DNA from: Actinomycetes bacterium
GTDB taxonomy: Bacteria; Bacillota; Sulfobacillia; Sulfobacillales; JAIMBI01
Assembly: GCA_023565505.1 (NCBI GenBank)
Contig: JAIMBI010000011.1
Span: 1-64,000, forward strand
Length of the DNA stretch: 64,000 bases
Direction: 5' to 3'
Shown: positions 45,048-54,359 of the stretch, one piece after another
How positions within the stretch are numbered: position 1 is the first letter of the stretch
Layout of the letters: every line of letters starts with the position of its first letter
Translations under genes and position numbers: made by a program
The notes under the pieces: model-generated
Told to the model about the DNA's origin: nothing
Database searches by the model: none
What the model saw: only the letters and a program-made list of their open reading frames with translations

Positions 45048-45506
45048 ATGGCCGTGGCCGTTCAGGTGCCGACGCGCGAGGGACAGCACTACCGGGCGGC
45101 GGACGTGGGACCGTGGGAGATGTTGGGGCAGTACGAACTCGACCCGCCTCTCCGGGGGCGGGGCAAGTTGTTCCTGCGGGAGATTCTGGGACTGACGGGC
45201 ATGGAGGTGTCCCTCAACCGGCTCGGCGCGGGGAAGTCGGTCACCTTCCGGCACCGGCACCGCGAGCACGAGGAACTCTACATCTTCGTCAAGGGCCGCG
45301 GGCAGTTCCAGGTGGACGGCGAGGTCTTCGACGTCCAGGAGGGGACGGTGGTGCGGGTGGACCCCGCGGGCGACCGGGTGTGGCGCAACCACTCCGACGA
45401 GCCGCTGTACTTCGTCGTCGTCCAGGCCAGGGCCGGCAGCCTCGACGCCAAGCGGGGCGAGGACGGCATCCCCTCGGAGGGGCCGGTGGTCTGGCCCGAG
45501 GCGTGA
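45048..45506 (+). CDS. Cupin-domain protein
   Basis: A 152-residue single-domain cupin. Motif 1 is SVTFRHRHREHEELYIFVKGRGQFQVDG with three His and a Glu as metal ligands; motif 2 is VVRVDPAGDRVWRNHSDEPL with a shifted His. Such proteins bind a divalent metal and may be isomerases, decarboxylases or dioxygenase-like. GAGGAGG is only one base from ATG 45048 but six from GTG 45054, so the real start may be the GTG. It leads an operon with the decarboxylase, 33 bases downstream. Confidence 0.8.
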   Translation: MAVAVQVPTREGQHYRAADVGPWEMLGQYELDPPLRGRGKLFLREILGLTGMEVSLNRLGAGKSVTFRHRHREHEELYIFVKGRGQFQVDGEVFDVQEGTVVRVDPAGDRVWRNHSDEPLYFVVVQARAGSLDAKRGEDGIPSEGPVVWPEA

Positions 45507-45539
45507 CCCGATCCATCCGGAGGGGAGGCGGACGGCTCG

Positions 45540-47198
45540 ATGACGCGACGCGGGCGCGACGTGGTGTTCGAGTGTCTTAAGGATCAGGGTATCGATGTCC
45601 TGTTCGGCAATCCCGGGACGACGGAGCTGCCCCTCATGGACGGGCTCGCCGCCCATCCCGAGATCCGGTACATCTTGGCGCTGCACGAGGACGTGGCGGT
45701 CGCGGCGGCGATGGGCTGGGCGGTGGGCACCGGGCGCCCGGGCGTAGTCAACCTGCACGTGGCCCCCGGACTCGCCCACGGCCTCGGCAACGTGTACAAC
45801 GCGTGGCGCAGCCGGATCCCGCTGGTCGTGACGGCCGGCCAGCACGAACGCCGTTACGTGCACCAGGAACCGGTGCTGTGGGGCGACCTGGTGGCCATGG
45901 CCCGGCCCGTCACCAAGTGGAGCGGGGAGCCGTCCTCGCCGGAGGAGTTGGCCGTGCTCCTGCCCCGGGCGCTCAAGGTGGCCCGCACTCCGCCCGAAGG
46001 TCCGGTGTTCCTGGCGCTGCCGCACGACGTGCTGTGGGCCGAGACGGCGGTGCGCCCGGGGTCGGTCACGGCCCTCCCCGCGTGGGGGCCCGGGGACGCG
46101 GACGCCCGGGCCGCCTTCGTGCGGACCCTGGCGGCGGCGCGCCGGCCGCTCGTGGTCGCCGGGGACGCGGTCAGCCGGGCGGATGCCGTCGACGCGCTGG
46201 TGGCGTTCGCCGAAGCCGCCGGGACCGCGGTCGTCAACGAGCCGTTGCCGGCCGCCATGAACTTTCCCACCACGCACCCCCTCTACGCCGGCCCTCTGCC
46301 CTCGGGGCGGGCGGCGCTCCGCGACGCGGTCGAGGACGCCGACCTCCTCGTGCTCGTGGGCGTCGTCAACCCGGCGCCGCACGCAGGCTACTACGGGACC
46401 CGGGACGCGTGGCCGCCGGGGGTGCCCGTCCTGCAGCTGCACGACGATCCGCACGAGGTGGGGAAGTTCCTGCCGGTCGCGGTTCCGCTCCTGGCGGATC
46501 TGCGCGGGGGGCTTGGGGCGCTGGCGGCGGCGTGGGCCGACCTCGGGGCCGCGGGGGAGGCGGCCCGGGAGGAGCACCGCCGCTTCGCGGCGGCGCGTCG
46601 CGAGCGGTGGCTCGCGGAGCGGGGCCGCCGCCTCGGCCGGGACGACCGGCTCACGCCGGCGGCCGCCGTGGCGGCGCTGGGGTCCGTGCTCCCGGCGGAC
46701 GCGGTGGTGGTCAACGAAGCGGTCTCGGCCAGCGGGATGGTGCAGGACCTGCTGGACTTCACCCGGCCCGGCGCGTTCTTCGGTGCCAAGGGCGGCGGCT
46801 TGGGGCACAGTCTCGGCGCCGCCGTGGGCCTGAAGCTGGCCCGCCCGGACCGGCCGGTGGTGGCAGTGACCGGCGACGGGGCGGCGCTGTACTACCCGCA
46901 GGCGGTCTGGACGGCGGCGCACCACGACGTGCCGGTGGTCTTCGTGATCCTCAACAACACGTCCTACCGCATCCTGAAGCAGAACTTCCACGCCCTCGGC
47001 GCCCCCAGCGCCGCGGCGGGCGTCTATCCGGCGATGGACCTCGACGCGCCCGCGCCGGACTTCGTCGCCCTGGCTCAAGCCCTCGGCGTGGCGGGCGTGC
47101 GCGTGGACCGTGCCGCCGACGTCCGCGACGCGGTGCGCGAGGCGCTGGGGGCTGGCGCCCCGCGCGTGGTCGAGGTGCGGGTGACCAAGGACCTCTGA
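45540..47198 (+). CDS. Thiamine-diphosphate enzyme, benzoylformate-decarboxylase-like
   Basis: A 552-residue ThDP enzyme. FGNPGTTELPLMDGL and LHEDVAVAAAMGWA (with the cofactor-activating Glu) are close to benzoylformate decarboxylase; the ThDP/Mg motif is GDGAALYYPQAVW to VILNNTSYRILK. It would decarboxylate an arylglyoxylate or related 2-oxoacid to an aldehyde. Assigning benzoylformate itself is inference: acetolactate synthase and oxalyl-CoA decarboxylase differ in the GNPGTTE region. The ATG follows GGAGGGGAGGCGG. A strong terminator follows. Confidence 0.82.
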   Translation: MTRRGRDVVFECLKDQGIDVLFGNPGTTELPLMDGLAAHPEIRYILALHEDVAVAAAMGWAVGTGRPGVVNLHVAPGLAHGLGNVYNAWRSRIPLVVTAGQHERRYVHQEPVLWGDLVAMARPVTKWSGEPSSPEELAVLLPRALKVARTPPEGPVFLALPHDVLWAETAVRPGSVTALPAWGPGDADARAAFVRTLAAARRPLVVAGDAVSRADAVDALVAFAEAAGTAVVNEPLPAAMNFPTTHPLYAGPLPSGRAALRDAVEDADLLVLVGVVNPAPHAGYYGTRDAWPPGVPVLQLHDDPHEVGKFLPVAVPLLADLRGGLGALAAAWADLGAAGEAAREEHRRFAAARRERWLAERGRRLGRDDRLTPAAAVAALGSVLPADAVVVNEAVSASGMVQDLLDFTRPGAFFGAKGGGLGHSLGAAVGLKLARPDRPVVAVTGDGAALYYPQAVWTAAHHDVPVVFVILNNTSYRILKQNFHALGAPSAAAGVYPAMDLDAPAPDFVALAQALGVAGVRVDRAADVRDAVREALGAGAPRVVEVRVTKDL

Positions 47199-47205
47199 GT
47201 CGTGC

Positions 47206-47240
47206 GGCCGGCGCGGGTCCTGGGCCGACCCGCGCCGGCC
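47206..47240. terminator. Bidirectional terminator
   Basis: GGCCGGCGCGGGTC (47206-47219) pairs perfectly with GACCCGCGCCGGCC (47227-47240) around a 7-base loop, in the 46-base gap between the convergent decarboxylase and hydroxyacid dehydrogenase genes. The 14-bp GC stem should stop transcription in both directions, although a U-tract is lacking. Confidence 0.6.
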
Positions 47241-47244
47241 GGGC

Positions 47245-48126
47245 TCAGCGGGCGTCCTTGGCCCTAAGCGCCGCCAGCACCGTCTCCCACGCGGCCGGCA
47301 CCTCGTTCTGGAAGTGCGTCTTCAGGTCGTGGCGGACATCCTCGGCGAAGCGGCGCGCGACGCCCTCGATGGCGAGCGGCTCCACCCCGAGTTCGCGCAC
47401 CGTGTCGCGGATCATCCGGACCTCGTCCAGGCGCCGGCCGGCGTGGACGGCGTGGGTGGTGACCAGCATGTTGGCGTGCTCCCGGAAAGTCGTCGCGTCG
47501 TAGGCGTTGGCCACCGAGTCCAGCACCACGTCCGCGATGCCGGCGCGCTCGGCCGCCAGCAGCATCTCCACCAGGAGCGCCTCCATGCCCTTCATGACGA
47601 CGCCCCGGATCATCTTGACGGCCGCGGCCTGGCCCACGTCGCCCCCCAGCACCCGGATCCGGAAGCCGTAGGGGCCGAACCGGTCGGCAAACTCCTGGGC
47701 GTGGGGCCCGGCCGCATAAATGGGGATTCGGTGCCCCTCGAGCTTGATGCTGCCGGCCATGCCGACGTCCACGTAGCGGACCCCCCGCGCCTCGAGCAGC
47801 CGGGCCGCCTCCTGCTTCATCCCCGGGGTGCACGAGTTGACGTCGACGTAGAGTTGGCCGGCGCCGAGGGCGGGGGCCACCGTCCGGGCGGCGGCGACCG
47901 CCTGCTCGGGCGTGACCGCGGAGACCACGACCTCCATCTCGCCCAGGGCGTCCGGGCGGTCCACCAGCGTCACGCCCGTCTCGGCGGCGCGGCGGGCGTA
48001 CACGGCCGCGAAGGGCCCGTGCCGGCCCGGCTCGTAGGCGACGAGCCGGCGCACTCCGCCTTGGCCGAGTCCCCGGGCGAAGGCCGTGGCGGCCTCCCCG
48101 AATCCCACGAATCCGACGCGTTCCAT
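47245..48126 (-). CDS. Beta-hydroxyacid dehydrogenase-like NAD(P)-dependent oxidoreductase
   Basis: A 293-residue protein of the 6-phosphogluconate/3-hydroxyisobutyrate dehydrogenase superfamily: N-terminal GFVGFGEAATAFARGL cofactor motif, YVDVNSCTPGMK in place of the usual DxST region, VGMAGSIKLEGHRIPI, and Lys in AAAVKMIRGVVMKG at the catalytic position. The C-terminal half resembles DUF1932. It would oxidise a 3-hydroxyacid. ATG 48126 is the best start, though GGGGAG is close to it. Divergent from the third aldolase. Confidence 0.78.
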   Translation of the reverse strand: MERVGFVGFGEAATAFARGLGQGGVRRLVAYEPGRHGPFAAVYARRAAETGVTLVDRPDALGEMEVVVSAVTPEQAVAAARTVAPALGAGQLYVDVNSCTPGMKQEAARLLEARGVRYVDVGMAGSIKLEGHRIPIYAAGPHAQEFADRFGPYGFRIRVLGGDVGQAAAVKMIRGVVMKGMEALLVEMLLAAERAGIADVVLDSVANAYDATTFREHANMLVTTHAVHAGRRLDEVRMIRDTVRELGVEPLAIEGVARRFAEDVRHDLKTHFQNEVPAAWETVLAALRAKDAR

Positions 48127-48453
48127 CTCCCCGTGTGGCGGCGCGGTCCTCCGGCGTCCCGGGGACGCGGAGGCGCGCCGCTCCCTCCCTTCTGCCTCGC
48201 GCACTCAGGTCCGGACGCCCGCGGCCCCGGCCTGGACCTCCGCCCGGCCGGGTCGGGCTCCGGGGCCCGGCCGCGGGCGGCGTCCGTCCCTCCGAGCTTT
48301 GGCCAACGGCCGCCGAATTCCTGCCGGCGGCAGGAATCGCCGGGCTCACATCCGAACTCTGCCCCGACGAGCGGCCGCCTGCCGGGCCGGCGGGGTGCGG
48401 CCGCGCCGAGGAAGACGGTCCGGCGGTGCCGGGCTTGCGGGGAGGGAGCGCGT
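48127..48453. other. Divergent control region with a strong inverted repeat
   Basis: This 327-base gap lies between divergent genes. Apart from the 9-bp inverted repeat at 48317-48337, I see no gene and no convincing -35/-10 pair on either strand. Confidence 0.5.
48317..48337. promoter_or_regulatory. Candidate operator, perfect 9-bp inverted repeat
   Basis: ATTCCTGCC (48317-48325) and GGCAGGAAT (48329-48337) are perfect inverted arms around GGC, in an otherwise GC-rich divergent intergenic region. The A/T ends make it stand out from chance GC palindromes. A GntR or LacI dimer could bind here to control the aldolase operon and the divergent dehydrogenase. Confidence 0.5.
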
Positions 48454-49374
48454 ATGGGCCGGGATCCGACGACGTGGGCGGGGATCATCCCGCCGATGGT
48501 GACACCGTTTCGCGCCGAGGACGAGACCGTCGACCAGCGCGCGCTCGCCGGCGAGGTGGAATACCTCATCGCGGCGGGCGTGCAGGGGATCTGCGTGACG
48601 GGATCGACCGGGGAGGGGGCCACCGTCACGGTGGCCGAGGCGGCGGCGATCGCACGGGTGGCGGTGGCGCAGGCGCGCGGGCGCGTGCCGGTCATCGCGG
48701 GCATCATCCAGAACTCCACCCGCCTGGTGCGGGAATACGGCGAGGCGGTGCGGGCCGCGGGAGTGGACGGGCTGCAGGTCACCCCGGTGCACTACCTCTT
48801 CGCCCCCGACGCCGACGCCACGGTGGACTACTACCGGTCCGTCGCGGCGCTGGGGCTGCCCGTCATCATTTACAACGTGATCCCCTGGGCGTTTTTGGAG
48901 CCGCCGGTGCTGGTGCGGGTGATGGAGAGCGTCGACGCGGTCGTGGGCGTCAAGCAGAGCGGCGGGGACCTGCACAAACTGGCCGACCTGCTGGTCGCGG
49001 CGCCGCCGGACAAGGCCATCTTCTCGGCCGTCGACGACCTCCTGTACCCCTCGTTCGTCCTGGGGGCCCGGGGATCGATCTCCGCCATCGTCTCGGTCCT
49101 GCCGCGCACGGCGCTCAAGCTATGGGAGGCCGTCCGGGCCGGCCGTCACGACGAGGCCCTGGCGCTGCACCGCCTGATGCTTCGGGTGTGGCGGGCGGTC
49201 GAAGGCCCCAACATGCCCGCCCGGATCAAGGTCGCGCTGGAGTATCAAGGTCGGCCGGCGGGGGTGGCCAGGTCCCCTTCGGCCCGGGTGACGGAGGCCG
49301 ACCGGGCGGCCATCGCGGAGGCGTTGGAGGCCGTGCGGCCGGTGGAAGGCTTCGCCGCGGTGGCTCGTGCCTGA
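48454..49374 (+). CDS. Dihydrodipicolinate synthase family aldolase (third copy)
   Basis: A 306-residue class I aldolase with GIIPPMVTPFRAEDETVD, the canonical substrate loop VTGSTGEGATVTVAEA, Tyr in VIIYNVIPW and the Schiff-base Lys in VVGVKQSGGD near residue 167. The GSTGE loop is closest of the three copies to true DapA, KDG aldolase or N-acetylneuraminate lyase. Followed by sugar-type dehydrogenases, a 2-keto-3-deoxy sugar acid aldolase role is plausible. ATG 48454 follows GGGGAGGGAG. Confidence 0.85.
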   Translation: MGRDPTTWAGIIPPMVTPFRAEDETVDQRALAGEVEYLIAAGVQGICVTGSTGEGATVTVAEAAAIARVAVAQARGRVPVIAGIIQNSTRLVREYGEAVRAAGVDGLQVTPVHYLFAPDADATVDYYRSVAALGLPVIIYNVIPWAFLEPPVLVRVMESVDAVVGVKQSGGDLHKLADLLVAAPPDKAIFSAVDDLLYPSFVLGARGSISAIVSVLPRTALKLWEAVRAGRHDEALALHRLMLRVWRAVEGPNMPARIKVALEYQGRPAGVARSPSARVTEADRAAIAEALEAVRPVEGFAAVARA

Positions 49375-49402
49375 CCGGCCGAGCGGACGGAGTGGGTCGA
49401 CG

Positions 49403-50386
49403 ATGCAGACGGTGGTGTTGGAGGAGCCGGGCCGGCTCGCGCTGCGCGAGGCGGACCGGCCGGCGGCCGGCGACGGTCAGGTCGCGGTCCGCATCCGCCG
49501 GGTGGGCGTGTGCGGCACCGACTTCCATGCGGTCGAGGGCGTGCAGCCGTTCTTCAGCTACCCGCGCGTCCTCGGTCACGAGCTCGCCGGGGAGGTCGAC
49601 GGCCGGCCGGTGGCCGTCCTGCCGTACCTGGAGTGCGGCCGGTGCCAGGCGTGCCGGCGGGGGAAGCCCAACTGCTGCGAGCGCCTCAGCGTGCTCGGGG
49701 TGCACCAGGACGGCGGCATGACGGAATGGCTGACGGTGCCGGCGGATCACGTGCTGCCCGCGGACGGGCTGACGCTGGACCAAGTGGTGGTGGTGGAGCC
49801 GCTCAGCATCGGTGCCCACGCCGTCCGGCGGGCCGGGATCGAGCCCGGGGAGCGGGTGCTGGTGCTCGGCGCGGGGCCCATCGGGCTGGCGGTGACGCGC
49901 TTCGCCAAGCTCGCCGGGGCCGAGGTGGCCGTCACCGACGTCGCCCCGGCGCGCCTCGCGTTCTGCCGGGAGTGGGCCGGCGCCGACGCCGTGCTGCCCA
50001 TGGACGCGACCTTCCCCGACACCGTGGCGCGGTGGGCGGGCGACCGCTGGCCCACGGCGGTGTTCGACGCCACCGGTCATGTCGGCTCCATGAACCAGGC
50101 GCCCCGCTGGACCGCCCACGGCGGCCGTGTCGTCTTCGTGGGCTTGGTGCAGGCGGCCCTGACCCTGGACGATCCCCTCCTGCACCAGCGGGAGCTGACG
50201 CTCTACGCCAGCCGCAACGCGACCCGGGACGACTTCCGGCGGGTGATGGACGCCATCGCCGCCGGGGCGGTGGACGCCGACCGGTTCATCTCCCGCCGGG
50301 CGCCGTTGGGCGAGGTCCCCGCGGTCCTGCCGACGTGGCTCAAGGACCGGGCCGACCTCATCAAGGCCGTCGTGGAGGTGGCGTGA
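49403..50386 (+). CDS. Zinc-containing alcohol dehydrogenase (sorbitol/threonine dehydrogenase type)
   Basis: A 327-residue MDR dehydrogenase. Catalytic zinc ligands are in GVCGTDFHAVEG and GHELAGEV; four structural-zinc Cys are in ECGRCQACRRGKPNCC; the NAD(P) motif is VLGAGPIGLAVT. It oxidises a polyol or sugar acid. It sits 28 bases after the aldolase and 37 before the UxaB-like gene, suggesting one operon for a sugar acid. L-galactonate or L-gulonate-5-dehydrogenase-like activity would fit the uxaB neighbour; that is inference. Confidence 0.87.
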   Translation: MQTVVLEEPGRLALREADRPAAGDGQVAVRIRRVGVCGTDFHAVEGVQPFFSYPRVLGHELAGEVDGRPVAVLPYLECGRCQACRRGKPNCCERLSVLGVHQDGGMTEWLTVPADHVLPADGLTLDQVVVVEPLSIGAHAVRRAGIEPGERVLVLGAGPIGLAVTRFAKLAGAEVAVTDVAPARLAFCREWAGADAVLPMDATFPDTVARWAGDRWPTAVFDATGHVGSMNQAPRWTAHGGRVVFVGLVQAALTLDDPLLHQRELTLYASRNATRDDFRRVMDAIAAGAVDADRFISRRAPLGEVPAVLPTWLKDRADLIKAVVEVA

Positions 50387-50423
50387 CGGCCGACGGCCGA
50401 TCCCGGACGGAGGAGGAGACCGC

Positions 50424-51851
50424 ATGCAGCCCTTGACGCGCGCCGCGCTGGAACGGGAGCGCCCCGTGCCCCGGAGGCCGCCCCGGGTGCTCCAGGTCGG
50501 CGAGGGCAACTTCATCCGGGCTTTCGTGGACTGGATGATCCACCGCATGAACCGCCGGGGGGTCTTCGACGGCTCGGTGGTGCTGACGCCCGCCCGCGCC
50601 CAGGGACGGGAGAAGATCGCGGGGCTTCAGGCCCAGGACGGGCTCTTCACGGTGTGGCTCGCGGGTCCCGACCGGGGTCGCATCGTGGACGCGCCCGAAA
50701 TCGTGGAGAGCGTCCAGGCCTGCGCCGACCCGTTCACGGACTGGGAGGGGTTTCTGGCGCTGGCGGAGGCGGCGGACCTCGACGTGGTGGTGTCGAACAC
50801 CACCGAAGTGGGGCTCGCCTACGAGCCGGTCCCTTATCCCGCCGACGCCGCCCCGCCGGGGTATCCCGCCCGGCTCGCGGCGTACCTCTACCGCCGGTAC
50901 CGGGCGTTCGCAGGGGCGCCGGAGCGGGGGGTCGTCGTGCTCCCCTGCGAACTGGTGCCAGAGAACGGCCGCCGGTTGCGGACGGCCGTCCTGGCCCACG
51001 CGGCCGACTGGGGACTCGAAGACGGCTTTGCGCGCTGGATCACGGACCACACGGTGTTTGCGGACACGCTGGTCGACCGCATCGTCACCGGGTTTCCGGC
51101 GGACGCCCCGGCGCGGTTCGCCCAGCTCGGCTACAGCGACCGGTTCCTCACGGTGGCGGAGCCGTTCCATCTCTGGGCCGTCGCGGCGCCCGAGGCGGTC
51201 CGGGAGCGACTTCCCTTCGACCGCGCCGGCCTCAACGTGGTGTTCGCCGACGACATCGCCCCGTACTGGACGCGGAAGCTCTACGTCCTCAACGGGACCC
51301 ACACGTTCCTCGCGCCCCTCGGGCTGTTGGCGGGCCATCGCACCGTGCGGGCGGCGGTGGAGGACCCGCGCCTCGGGCCGGTTGTCGACCGCGTGGTGCG
51401 CGCGCTGACCATCCCCTACGGGTTCGCCGCGGCGGAGCACCAGGCCGTCACGGCCTACTGGGAGGAGGTGGCCGCCCGCTTCCGCAACCCGTTCGTGGAC
51501 CACGCGCTGTCGGCGATCACCGCCAACCACTTCGCGAAGGTCCGGCTCCGGCTGGGCCCGGTGGCCGAGGCGTTCCGGGCCCGGACGGGGCGGGAGCCCC
51601 GGGTCCTGGCGGCGAGTCTGGCGGCCGCCCTGGCGCTCACACGGCCGGGGGCGCCCCCGGGCTTCGACCCGGCGGTCCGCGAGGCCGTGGCGCCGCGGTG
51701 GACCGAGACCGCCGACCGCGAGACGGCGGTGGGCCGGATCCTGGCCGATTTCGGGCTGGCCTGGACGGCCGACTGGGTCGCGGCGGTCGCGGCCGCGCTG
51801 GCCGCCTACGACCGGGGCGGGTGGCCCGCCTTGCTCGCCGGGGCGGACTGA
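50424..51851 (+). CDS. uxaB: Tagaturonate reductase / mannitol dehydrogenase family protein
   Basis: A 475-residue polyol-specific long-chain dehydrogenase. VLQVGEGNFIRAFVDWMIHRMN at the N-terminus is the signature of altronate oxidoreductase UxaB; VVVSNTTEVG and the catalytic Lys-Asn-His pattern in RKLYVLNGTHTFLAPLG are intact. It would reduce D-tagaturonate to D-altronate in hexuronate use. No UxaA or UxaC is in the window, so another sugar acid is possible. ATG 50424 follows GGAGGAGACC. Confidence 0.83.
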   Translation: MQPLTRAALERERPVPRRPPRVLQVGEGNFIRAFVDWMIHRMNRRGVFDGSVVLTPARAQGREKIAGLQAQDGLFTVWLAGPDRGRIVDAPEIVESVQACADPFTDWEGFLALAEAADLDVVVSNTTEVGLAYEPVPYPADAAPPGYPARLAAYLYRRYRAFAGAPERGVVVLPCELVPENGRRLRTAVLAHAADWGLEDGFARWITDHTVFADTLVDRIVTGFPADAPARFAQLGYSDRFLTVAEPFHLWAVAAPEAVRERLPFDRAGLNVVFADDIAPYWTRKLYVLNGTHTFLAPLGLLAGHRTVRAAVEDPRLGPVVDRVVRALTIPYGFAAAEHQAVTAYWEEVAARFRNPFVDHALSAITANHFAKVRLRLGPVAEAFRARTGREPRVLAASLAAALALTRPGAPPGFDPAVREAVAPRWTETADRETAVGRILADFGLAWTADWVAAVAAALAAYDRGGWPALLAGAD

Positions 51852-51861
51852 CTCCGGCGCC

Positions 51862-53073
51862 TCACCGGCTCTCCGAGGCCTCCGGGGCCACCGCGGCGGA
51901 GCGGCCCGTCCGCCACAGCGCCCAGGCGGACCAGAGGGCGCCGGCCAGACCGGCGGCGGCGGCCAGGTCGAACGCGCTCAAGAGACCGTAGCGGCTCACG
52001 ACCCAGCCGGCGAACGCCGGTCCGCCGACGGTGCCGACGGCGAACAGGGACTGGTAGGTGGCCATGGCCGTCCCCCGCTGGGGCGGCTCCACCTCCGAGA
52101 CGGACAGGATCGTCAGGGACGGACTCAGCATGCCGCGGCCCACGCCCAGCACCGCCTGGGTGAGGTAGAGCCACCAGGCGCGGGGGATGAGCGGGGTGAG
52201 CGCCGTGGCCGCCGCCACGAGGGCGAAGGCCAGCCAGAGCACCCGGAGCAGCGGCCAACGGTGGGCCAGGACGGACCCCGACATCACGGTCATGACGGCG
52301 GTCGGCAGGAGGCTCACCCCGAGGAGCAGCCCCAGGTCCGACCGGCTCAGGCCGATGTGCACCGCCCAGATGGGGACGTAGCCGAACGTGGTGACGAACG
52401 AGGTGATCTGGGAGAAAATGCCCAGCCCCGAGGCGATGCGGAGCGCCCCCGAGGCACGCCAGACGACCCGGGGAGACGGCGGCGGGACCGATGCCCGGGA
52501 AGGGGCCGGGGGTTCTTCGCGGACGCCCAGGGCGCACAGGAGGCCCAGGGCGGCCAGGACGGCGGCGGCCTGGAAGGGCGCCGACCAGCCGACGGCCTGG
52601 GCCAGCAGGCCGCCCAGATAGGTGGAGGAGATCTGGCCCAGCACGTAGGCCAAGTTGGCGAAGCCGATGGCGTCGGCCGCGCGGTCGCGGGGGAAGAGGC
52701 CCATGTACAGCACGGTGAAGAGCGCCCAGGTGCTGGCCGCCACGCCGGCCAGGAAACGCCAGAGCACGAAGGCGGCGGGCCGCGGGAACCACCACATGCC
52801 CAGTACGCTCGCCAGGGCCGCGCCGAGGCCGAGGTAGACGAAGGGCTTGTGCCGGCCGACGCGGTCCGCCCACACCGCCAGGGGGAGGCGCAGCGTGAGC
52901 TGGGGGACGCCGTAGGCGGCGACCACGAGCCCGACCAGGCCGAGGCTCCCGCCCTGATGCACGACGTAGGGGGAGAGGATGGGGACATAGAGGTACACGG
53001 CCATCCAATAGAGGGCGATGGACGCGATGAGGAGGCGCGCGGACCAGGTCGTGGCCCGCCGGGTGTCCGTCGT
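51862..53073 (-). CDS. MFS transporter (drug/metabolite exporter type), probable ACG start
   Basis: An MFS carrier of about 403 residues. [16 protein letters not shown] is the signature loop and [16 protein letters not shown] belongs to the second half. The first ATG/GTG in frame is 53004, but starting there would cut the first helix ([21 protein letters not shown]) in two. Upstream the frame stays open to AAGGAGG (53088-53082), exactly eight bases before an in-frame ACG at 53073. I infer initiation at ACG, or a T-to-C change in an ATG. It converges with uxaB, leaving ten bases between the genes. Confidence 0.75.
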   Translation of the reverse strand, partial: TTDTRRATTWSARLLIASIALYWMAVYLYVPILSPYVVHQGGSLGLVGLVVAAYGVPQLTLRLPLAVWADRVGRHKPFVYLGLGAALASVLGMWWFPRPAAFVLWRFLAGVAASTWALFTVLYMGLFPRDRAADAIGFANLAYVLGQISSTYLGGLLAQAVGWSAPFQAAAVLAALGLLCALGVREEPPAPSRASVPPPSPRVVWRASGALRIASGLGIFSQITSFVTTFGYVPIWAVHIGLSRSDLGLLLGVSLLPTAVMTVMSGSVLAHRWPLLRVLWLAFALVAAATALTPLIPRAWWLYLTQAVLGVGRGMLSPSLTILSVSEVEPPQRGTAMATYQSLFAVGTVGGPAFAGWVVSRYGLLSAFDLAAAAGLAGALWSAWALWRTGRSAAVAPEASESR

Positions 53074-53167
53074 ACCGTCCCCCTCCTTCCGGATCCGGGC
53101 TCGCGCCGACGGCGGGGCCTGCCTTCACCGTAGCACATCGAGCGCCGGCGGCGTCCGCCGGGACAGG

Positions 53168-53173
53168 TATAAT
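53168..53173 (+). promoter_or_regulatory. Consensus -10 box of the acyl-CoA carboxylase operon
   Basis: A perfect TATAAT lies 43 bases before the first gene of the operon. No -35 element is visible at any usual spacing, so the promoter is probably activator-dependent or read by another sigma factor. Confidence 0.45.
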
Positions 53174-53216
53174 CGTGACGAGTCGGCCGGCGGCACCCGG
53201 CAGGGAGGCGAGGCGG

Positions 53217-54359
53217 ATGGACTTCGATCTGACGCCGGAGCAGGCGATGATCCGCGACACGGTGCGGGCGTTCGCGCAGGAGGTGGTCGCCCCCGGGGCG
53301 GCCGAACGGGACGAGACGGGGGAGATGCCCTTCGCCATCATGCGCCAGATGGGGGCGATGGGCCTGTTCGGCATCCCCTTCCCCGAGGAGGTGGGCGGCT
53401 CCGGCGGCGACACCGTGAGCTACGCCCTGGCGGTGGAGGAGATTGGACGGGTGGACGCCTCGCTCGGTCTGGGGTACGCCGCCCACGTCTCGCTCGGGTG
53501 CGCGCCGCTGGCCCTCTTCGGTACCCCCGCGCAGCAGCAGCGCTACCTCCTGCCGGCCATCCGGGGCGACTACCTGGCGGCCTTCGGCCTGACCGAGCCG
53601 GAGGCGGGATCCGACGCGGGGAGCACCCGGACGCGGGCCGAACGGGTCGAGGGGGGCTTCGTTCTCACCGGCACGAAGGTGTTCATCACCAACGCGGGCC
53701 ATGCCGGCTACATCGTCACCACGGCCCGGTACGGCGGCGGCCGGGGCATCTCCGCCTTCATCGTCCCCGCGGGGGTGGCGGGGCTCCAGGTCGTCTGCGC
53801 CTACAAGAAGCTCGGCATGCGTTCGTCCGAGACCTGCGAGGTACGCCTGGACGGCGTGCGCGTGGACGAGGACCACCTGCTGGGGCAGCCGGGGCAGGGG
53901 TTCGCGCAGTTCCTGGCGGTCCTGGACGGCGGGCGGATCAGCATCGGGGCGCTCGGCGTGGGCGTCGCCCAGGCGGCTCTCGACGCGGCGCTGGCCTATG
54001 CCGCCGAGCGGCGGCAGTTCGGGCGCCGCATCGCGGACTTCGAGGCCATCCAGTTCAAGCTGGCGGACATGGCGCTGGAGGTGGAGCTGGCCCGCACCAT
54101 GGTGCTCAAGGCCGCGTGGCTGAAGGACCAGCACCGGCCGTTCGGCACCGAGGCGGCCATGGCCAAGCTCTTCGCCTCGGAGGCCGCGGTACGCGCCGCG
54201 CTCCAGGCGATCCAGATCCACGGCGGCAACGGCTACATGCGGGACTTCCCGGTGGAGCGCTACCTGCGGGACGCCAAGCTGCTGGAGATCGGGGAGGGGA
54301 CGTCCGAGATCCAGCGGCTGGTGATCGCCCGGCGGCTCCTGGAGCGGTTGCCGACGTGA
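53217..54359 (+). CDS. Acyl-CoA dehydrogenase (isovaleryl/short-branched type)
   Basis: A 380-residue FAD dehydrogenase: [47 protein letters not shown], and [20 protein letters not shown] with the catalytic Glu. This is the position of yngJ in the Bacillus leucine-degradation-type operon. It probably oxidises a short or branched acyl-CoA, passing electrons to ETF. ATG 53217 follows GGGAGGCGAGG. Its stop overlaps the next GTG. Confidence 0.9.
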   Translation: MDFDLTPEQAMIRDTVRAFAQEVVAPGAAERDETGEMPFAIMRQMGAMGLFGIPFPEEVGGSGGDTVSYALAVEEIGRVDASLGLGYAAHVSLGCAPLALFGTPAQQQRYLLPAIRGDYLAAFGLTEPEAGSDAGSTRTRAERVEGGFVLTGTKVFITNAGHAGYIVTTARYGGGRGISAFIVPAGVAGLQVVCAYKKLGMRSSETCEVRLDGVRVDEDHLLGQPGQGFAQFLAVLDGGRISIGALGVGVAQAALDAALAYAAERRQFGRRIADFEAIQFKLADMALEVELARTMVLKAAWLKDQHRPFGTEAAMAKLFASEAAVRAALQAIQIHGGNGYMRDFPVERYLRDAKLLEIGEGTSEIQRLVIARRLLERLPT

